11,168 nucleotides of DNA from Deltaproteobacteria bacterium (GTDB lineage: Bacteria > Myxococcota_A > UBA796), in NCBI GenBank assembly GCA_002707085.1, contig PALY01000036.1:5729-16896 (forward strand), in the 5' to 3' direction. The notes beneath the pieces were generated by a model. That model was given only the letters and a program-made list of their open reading frames with translations, searched no databases and was not told the DNA's origin. This document shows positions 7,701-11,168 of this stretch, piece by piece. The translations under genes were made by a program, and so were the position numbers. Each line of letters begins with the position of its first letter. The first letter of the stretch is position 1.

Positions 7701-9538
7701 GCTCGACCCACGAACGTATACAACTGGAGCTTTTACTGGCCAACGGACTTCTTCAAGGTGGAAAAAGAAAAGAAGCATCCACAGCCTTCCGCTCTCTTGC
7801 AGACTCAGAATACCCAGAAGCGAGTGTACAAGGTCTACTGGGACTTGCTGAGGTTGCTCGTTCAACCGATGAGCGAGCGAGAGCCAGAAGTCTCTATCGC
7901 CAAGTCGCCGACCAACAAGCCGACACCGTGTGGCGCGTTCGGGCGCTTCAGGAGATGGCCGACATGGCGGCCGAAGACCAAGACAGTGCAGCCGTCATCA
8001 CCATCACCCGAGAATTGCTCGGCGCGCTTCCCCCAAGTCATCCAGCCGCACCAGAAGTTCGACTATCGCTGGTGGCCGCATTGCTGGGAATTGGCGATAT
8101 CGAGGAAGCTGGACAAATTTGTACCCAAGCGGTCTCAGCAGCCCCCAACAACAGCAGTGCCCGATCCGCCCAAGTTGCGTGCGCAGAAGTGGACGAGCGT
8201 GGCGAAAACTGGGCCAGCGCGATTGAGAAATACAACAATGTCCTTCAAAGCGATGCCCCAGCAGATGTCCTTACAGACGCAGCATTGGGTAGCGCGCGAT
8301 GTGCATTTGCTCTCAACACCCCAGACGGTGTGATTCAACCCATCAACTTGGTCCTCAACCAGACGGATGCTCCTGCATTGAGGTTGCCCCTACTCGCCAT
8401 GAAAATTCGGGCGCTTCGAAAGTTGAATGACAACGCAACCCTTCAACAGGCGATCGCTGAAAGAGATGCATTGGCCGAAGAAGTGCCAGATATCGCCTGG
8501 AACGCATTCATCGAAGCTGCAGGTCAATCCCGTACATCCGGTGACTCTGATACATCCATCGCCCTGTTGCGACGAGCCCTCGATTTACCCATCACGTCTG
8601 AACAACGGGCAACGGTGTTGGTCGAACTTGGCCATTCTCACTTGGATCTGGGCGCCCTACTCGAGGCCAAGGCGCGTTTTGAACAAGTGATAGAACTTAC
8701 CGACTCCGATACGCCCGAATCTTTTTACGCGGGCATGGGCCTCGCCGAAATCGATAGGCGGAACGAGAAACCAAAAGAAGCGCTCGCAAAACTGGAAGAA
8801 CTCACTCCTCCTGACGAACAAGAACGCCGCACATGGATGGCTGCAAAAGCCACCGTATTGTCTGAGTCCGGCGATCCTCTCGCTCAAGATGCATGGGAAG
8901 CACTGGTCGCCGCAGCCGATGCAGACGTAGGGACAAGATACACAGCGCTAAAAGGGCAGGCCGATGCACTTCTGGCACAAGACAAGGCCGCAGAAGCCAT
9001 TCCGCTGTTTGAGGAAGCCCGTCGAATCGCAAAGGAGTCCTGGCAATCAGGATGGGCTGGAATCGGGCTGGCTGGCGCGATGGCAGAAGCGAATGATGTC
9101 GAATCGGCGATTACCCTTTTGGATGAGCTGCGTGAACATGCCGACCCAGAAGTGGCCATGCAAGCAATGCTCAAGCGTTCTCAACTCGCAAGTGACAACA
9201 AGGACTGGGAGGTTGCCCTACGGGTGTTGAAGCCCAAAGCCGCCATCAAACTGGGTCCTGCGTGGGATGCCACGGCAACACAAGCTCGAACGCGGGCACT
9301 CAGCGGTGCCGGCGATCTGGATGGTGCCAACGCAGCATGGAGAGCGCTCGCCAATCGGTGGCCTGATGAAGAGGAGGCCATACTTCCTGCTTGGCTCGGC
9401 CTTGCCGAACTCGCACAGTCCATCGGCGATGATACTGAAGCACACCGTTGGGCGCGCCGAGCCTTCAAAGAAGCACGAGACCCAGGATACCGTCAACGGG
9501 CTCGAAGTCTCGTCCGAAGCCTGGCAGATCCAGAATAA
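4763..9538 (+). CDS. Giant membrane protein: two pentapeptide-repeat helices plus about 1000 residues of TPR-like repeats
   Basis: 1591 residues; role unknown. Domains in order: pentapeptide block A (residues 36-175, pattern A-D/N-L-x-x); a linker (176-343) with a hydrophobic stretch at about 204-231 and then a strongly Arg/Lys/Ala-rich helical segment (about 285-337); pentapeptide block B (345-514); a membrane helix at about 549-570 (LGMGVLALGMGAYLTARFV within it); then TPR-like helical hairpins from about 590 to 1590, for example AALSETAGDFDEAEALL (620-636) and GEALAQMGELRDALDIW (956-972). There is no signal peptide. Arginines before the membrane helix suggest N-terminus in the cytoplasm and TPRs in the periplasm, unless 204-231 also crosses. 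Known: pentapeptide repeats form right-handed square beta-helices and TPRs bind proteins. The ATG at 4763 directly follows an in-frame TGA, so it is the earliest start, but it lacks a Shine-Dalgarno; M5 (4775) and GTG 4802 are alternatives. Likely transcribed with the FHA-GGDEF gene 50 bases downstream. Confidence 0.9.
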   Translation: MNPKMSSAGYDVFVNLSSPTAADVLGRELRGRVLAGVQLVGQDLRQVDLVCANLTGADLSKAHLDGAVMHSARLRGANLLEAQLGQLAARDVDFEGANLSGAYLEGADLTGAVLLEADLRGADLRGADLRNADLRRADLSNANLDGVNLDGADLAGARFDGASLQNISARNSRLRNLPESTEALVSALQAAGASSRPPLTLGRGIALLALVTQSTFRSIPVLFNLIWAAAAPVRRAIAPITKPIRPIAGAAYRSMRTAAQQARHIPKGSITFAGRAAKWAGKRFTQEASRGREMAARVRREGQERLRQAALDRAEQTRLKAERAATARAERAAKAQAQLPGGPGADLRGQNLRGKRLSFAVWNEADLREARLDGATLDRADLRKTQIGGANLMGTRLRETDLRQADMTLSRLDGARMRGALLQGAIAREAVFIDADLRDVDLRGADLSMANLTGADLRGARLSGAQLKDANLTGARMPDVDLVDAILDGATLEQADLASVRWAGASVEGTDLSGALGLTSKEREALRLRGARVDDIHLERILGRVGARPVQLGMGVLALGMGAYLTARFVGSDVIDPAQLEVQAQNLRTTDPTAASSRYVELAGLARRVEDQVGYLIEAAALSETAGDFDEAEALLVEAMGAAESVPSIENETRLRLAMFFHTHQRWTDSLKNVELLVQEIDQPTEQRARAIVLYDKNREALGLTDTGPREAIFSAMGELPETQAALRLALSDLYTNDGDIPRALEEVEQAEALEIPDDLRLRVTESQARIYDRSGDLDRSIRTWGSVIKKAAPSSIAQQAAQLAIADLHLRQGRITIAQALLIQLLATGTDDRIQGRALLVKARIAEKQKRPDSAIQSYRAVLEIEGLDIETTEEARIAMASLMLSDKGSEQAQEMLSDLAPDAINEVMAHARLGEARRHLDDGEAVDAHRIYTSISNTEGLPSDVHRASLAGLGEALAQMGELRDALDIWRDLLRGQSSTHERIQLELLLANGLLQGGKRKEASTAFRSLADSEYPEASVQGLLGLAEVARSTDERARARSLYRQVADQQADTVWRVRALQEMADMAAEDQDSAAVITITRELLGALPPSHPAAPEVRLSLVAALLGIGDIEEAGQICTQAVSAAPNNSSARSAQVACAEVDERGENWASAIEKYNNVLQSDAPADVLTDAALGSARCAFALNTPDGVIQPINLVLNQTDAPALRLPLLAMKIRALRKLNDNATLQQAIAERDALAEEVPDIAWNAFIEAAGQSRTSGDSDTSIALLRRALDLPITSEQRATVLVELGHSHLDLGALLEAKARFEQVIELTDSDTPESFYAGMGLAEIDRRNEKPKEALAKLEELTPPDEQERRTWMAAKATVLSESGDPLAQDAWEALVAAADADVGTRYTALKGQADALLAQDKAAEAIPLFEEARRIAKESWQSGWAGIGLAGAMAEANDVESAITLLDELREHADPEVAMQAMLKRSQLASDNKDWEVALRVLKPKAAIKLGPAWDATATQARTRALSGAGDLDGANAAWRALANRWPDEEEAILPAWLGLAELAQSIGDDTEAHRWARRAFKEARDPGYRQRARSLVRSLADPE
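4868..5287 (+). repeat. Pentapeptide-repeat block A, 28 repeats in register
   Basis: Codes for residues 36-175. The central hydrophobic residue (mostly L, sometimes F/M, A at two weak places) falls every fifth residue from 39 to 174 without a single insertion, predicting seven coils of beta-helix. The densest part, about 5090-5230, has consecutive GADLR/NADLR units, visible in the DNA as a 15-base period with repeated GATCT. Confidence 0.93.
5795..6304 (+). repeat. Pentapeptide-repeat block B, 34 repeats in register
   Basis: Codes for residues 345-514. The central residue recurs every fifth position from L347 to L512 (mainly L, with W362, I387, M407, F432, W502 and V507 among the exceptions). 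That predicts about eight and a half coils. It is more diverged than block A and starts straight after the charged helical linker. Confidence 0.93.
6407..6472 (+). other. Predicted membrane helix inside the pentapeptide/TPR protein
   Basis: Residues 549-570, an uninterrupted apolar run rich in G, L, A and M, preceded by R543 and R548 and followed by R568 and then acidic residues. By the positive-inside rule the pentapeptide half is cytoplasmic and the TPR half is outside the inner membrane. Confidence 0.7.
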
Positions 9539-9547
9539 TTTTCCGAA

Positions 9548-9581
9548 TGGAGGCACTTTGTTGTAGCCTCCAAATGGGAGG
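9548..9581 (+). promoter_or_regulatory. Three-segment leader that could gate the Shine-Dalgarno of the FHA-GGDEF gene
   Basis: Segment 1 TGGAGGC (9548-9554) pairs perfectly with segment 2 GCCTCCA (9566-9572). Segment 2 also pairs through CCTCC (9567-9571) with GGAGG (9577-9581), which is the Shine-Dalgarno of the next gene, with a 5-base loop. The two hairpins exclude each other. Segment 1 starts 10 bases after the stop of the upstream gene, where a terminating ribosome would cover it. The pairing is seen in the sequence; a regulatory role is inference. Confidence 0.4.
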
Positions 9582-9582
9582 A
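9576..9582 (+). promoter_or_regulatory. Ribosome binding site of the FHA-GGDEF gene
   Basis: GGGAGGA, 6 bases before GTG 9589. It selects the GTG over in-frame ATGs at 9448, 9547 and 9574, none of which has a properly spaced site. Confidence 0.75.
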
Positions 9583-9588
9583 CTGAAC

Positions 9589-10500
9589 GTGAGTGATGGT
9601 AACGACACCCTGATTGACCCACTCCACTCAGGTCCATTCGCCTCGGATGACTCGATACAACCAACACTCACCATCATGTCAGGGATGGAAGTAGGCCGAG
9701 TCTTCACGCTGTCGGTTGGCACACACACCATCGGCAGACAAGCCCAAGCAACAATTCAAATCGCCCACGAAAGCATCTCTCGTCGACACACGGAAATATT
9801 GGTTCGCCCTGGAGGTCGAACATTTGTCCGAGATCTGCACAGCACGAATGGCACCAAAATTAATGAAACACCCATCCAAAACACATCCATTGAGGTGATG
9901 CCAGGCGATCGGATTCGACTAAGTAAAGCCGTCGTCGTTCAATTCGAAATGAAAGATGCTTTGGAGAGAGAAGTACAAGAAGACCTCTACAGTTCCGCCG
10001 TTAGGGACGGACTCACAGGGGTCTACAACAAGCGTTTCCTTCATGACCGGGCGGAACAAGAGGTCGCATATGCAGGCCGACACAACACCCTGCTATCGGT
10101 CATCCTCTTCGATCTTGACCATTTCAAACAAGTAAACGATACCTATGGCCACCCCGCAGGAGATCAGGTTCTGATCGAAATTGCACAACGGGTACACAAC
10201 GCCCTGCGCGCTGAAGACATCTTGGCCCGCGTCGGTGGAGAAGAATTTGCAATCCTCATGAGAGGCACATCCAAACGGGAAGCCATGCTCGCTGCGGAAC
10301 GCATTCGAGAAAGCGTATCCTCCACTCCCGTCATCCATCAAGGACACCCCATCTCCGTCACCTTATCGCTGGGCGTCGCCTCATTGGCGCAAGGCACATC
10401 GACCCCATCCGCGAGTTCTTTTTTGGCCCAAGCCGACGCACTCCTCTACCAAGCCAAGGAACAGGGCCGCAATCGAACTGTTGGACAAACCACTCGTTGA
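9589..10500 (+). CDS. FHA domain-containing diguanylate cyclase
   Basis: 303 residues from GTG 9589. Predicted to make cyclic di-GMP from two GTP, with an N-terminal phosphothreonine-reading domain. No membrane segment or signal peptide, so cytoplasmic. FHA domain at about residues 25-120, with IGR (48-50), SRRH (64-67) and STNGT (85-89), the phosphopeptide-binding loops. GGDEF domain at about 135-300: RDGLTGVYNKRF (139-150), DLDHFKQVNDTYGHPAGD (175-192) with the metal-binding aspartate, and the active-site motif GGEEF (216-220). RAED (207-210) lies exactly five residues before it, the normal position of the inhibitory I-site, so product feedback should work. The N-terminal tail contains T7-L-I-D10, a T-x-x-D sequence of the type some FHA domains bind when phosphorylated. 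The frame remains open to an ATG at 9448 inside the upstream gene, but the GTG has the Shine-Dalgarno. Confidence 0.93.
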   Translation: MSDGNDTLIDPLHSGPFASDDSIQPTLTIMSGMEVGRVFTLSVGTHTIGRQAQATIQIAHESISRRHTEILVRPGGRTFVRDLHSTNGTKINETPIQNTSIEVMPGDRIRLSKAVVVQFEMKDALEREVQEDLYSSAVRDGLTGVYNKRFLHDRAEQEVAYAGRHNTLLSVILFDLDHFKQVNDTYGHPAGDQVLIEIAQRVHNALRAEDILARVGGEEFAILMRGTSKREAMLAAERIRESVSSTPVIHQGHPISVTLSLGVASLAQGTSTPSASSFLAQADALLYQAKEQGRNRTVGQTTR

Positions 10501-10567
10501 ATCTATTGCGCAGCGCAAGATCTCAGGACACGATACAGTTCACGGCACGACCCATGCGAGGATGCTC
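10501..10567 (+). other. Short intergenic gap with a palindrome
   Basis: 67 bases. TTGCGC-A-GCGCAA at 10506-10518 is a perfect inverted repeat with one central base, 5 bases after the stop codon. No T-run follows, so it is not an intrinsic terminator; it could be a protein-binding site. Transcription may continue into the lipoprotein gene. Confidence 0.4.
10556..10561 (+). promoter_or_regulatory. Ribosome binding site of the lipoprotein gene
   Basis: GCGAGG with 6 bases to the ATG at 10568; the alternative ATG at 10562 would have zero spacing. Confidence 0.55.
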
Positions 10568-11168
10568 ATGAAAACGGTTCTTTCCCTATCTCTTCTTAGC
10601 TTTGTAGTGGCTTGCGACGTTCCCAAGGACGAAGATCGCGAACGCATTATCGATACCGGAGACGACACAGAGGAAATTGACGACACCCCTGTTTGGGAAA
10701 ATGTACGACATGGAACTTCCGAAACATTCCTTGGTGGCTACGCCGATGGCTCCAACCTGTATGTGGTCACCACGGGTGGCCAAACGTGGCAATTGACCGA
10801 TGGAGACTGGTCAAACATTCCAACCAATGTAGACGAAGAAGATCTGAATGGTCTGTGGGGTGCTGGCGCAGGCGCAACGCTGAACATGGTTGCGGTCGGT
10901 AATGCAGGCGTGATTTGTACGTGGGACGGAGTCCGCTGGGAAACACAGCAAGATGAAACCGCCAACTTCTACGCCATTGATGGACCATCAGTAAACGATC
11001 TGGTCGCCGTTGGTGGCGCTGGTGCCTGGAGCAATGTCTCAGGAACATGGGAAGCTCAAACCTCTGCGGGATTCAAACTCAATGACGTTTGGTATGACGG
11101 GACTACCGGTGTCGCAGTTGGTGAAGATGGCCTTATTGGTACCTACGTTGATGGTGAATGGACATTCG
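10568..11168 (+). CDS. Lipoprotein with propeller-like W/AVG repeats, 3' end cut by window
   Basis: 200 codons with no stop before the edge. Function unknown. The N-terminus MKTVLSLSLLSFVVAC is a lipoprotein signal peptide with lipobox V13-V14-A15 and lipidated C16. The mature protein begins C-D-V-P, then a very acidic linker (about 21-40, including DTGDDTEEIDDT). From about residue 43 there are at least four similar units of about 36-43 residues ending in D/S-G-x-W (W81, W124, W161, W198), each with an internal V-G-x-x-G or T-G-G turn (70, 111, 149, 185) and often L-W-G or V-W before it. This resembles the beta-propeller proteins of Myxococcota that carry repeated VWAVG...G...W-DG...W units. 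GCGAGG at 10556-10561, 6 bases upstream, favours this ATG over the in-frame ATG at 10562, which abuts the site. Same strand as the FHA-GGDEF gene, 67 bases away. Confidence 0.85.
   Translation, partial: MKTVLSLSLLSFVVACDVPKDEDRERIIDTGDDTEEIDDTPVWENVRHGTSETFLGGYADGSNLYVVTTGGQTWQLTDGDWSNIPTNVDEEDLNGLWGAGAGATLNMVAVGNAGVICTWDGVRWETQQDETANFYAIDGPSVNDLVAVGGAGAWSNVSGTWEAQTSAGFKLNDVWYDGTTGVAVGEDGLIGTYVDGEWTF

Noticed and set aside
7533..8333. Open plus-strand frame of 266 codons inside the TPR region
   Set aside because: Lies in another frame of a clearly coding gene with continuous TPR pattern; composition (many P, W, K, T) looks like an out-of-frame translation.
9448..9588. Earlier starts for the FHA-GGDEF gene (ATG 9448, 9547, 9574)
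   Set aside because: The first overlaps the upstream gene by 91 bases; none has a well-spaced ribosome binding site, unlike GTG 9589.
10506..10518. Palindrome TTGCGCAGCGCAA as a terminator for the cyclase gene
   Set aside because: Stem is short with a minimal loop and there is no following T-run.

Overview
The window reads as ordinary bacterial chromosome from a Gram-negative lineage, most likely a former deltaproteobacterium (Myxococcota or Bradymonadota-like). This is inference. It rests on a primary sigma factor whose region 1.1 and long non-conserved region look deltaproteobacterial, an FHA-GGDEF protein, a very large TPR protein, and a lipoprotein with the W/AVG propeller-like repeats common in those groups. 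No phage, transposon, CRISPR array, tRNA or rRNA was seen.

Left half, minus strand (bases 4598 down to 1): murA (peptidoglycan precursor synthesis), dnaG (primase) and rpoD (primary sigma factor, cut by the window edge). murA and dnaG are separated by 4 bases and must be one operon. rpoD follows after 143 bases that hold small inverted repeats, a G8 tract and a good ribosome binding site. The dnaG-rpoD pair is the core of the classical macromolecular synthesis operon; here murA sits directly upstream of dnaG, where rpsU is found in E. coli.

Centre: a 164-base divergent intergenic region carries a strong imperfect 43-base dyad at 4701-4743, then a 1591-residue plus-strand gene. Its product has two separate, perfectly in-register pentapeptide-repeat beta-helices (28 and 34 repeats), a hydrophobic/basic linker with a charged helical segment between them, one clear membrane helix near residue 550, and about 1000 residues of TPR-like helical hairpins. 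I recognise the parts but not the whole architecture.

Right: 50 bases downstream on the same strand is an FHA-GGDEF protein, best started at a GTG with a strong Shine-Dalgarno. Its leader contains three mutually exclusive complementary segments that could control access to that site. A lipoprotein gene with propeller-like repeats follows and runs off the window. The three plus-strand genes may form an envelope-linked signalling module: a membrane scaffold (pentapeptide/TPR), a phosphothreonine-reading c-di-GMP synthase and a lipid-anchored propeller. Only gene order and domain content support that link.
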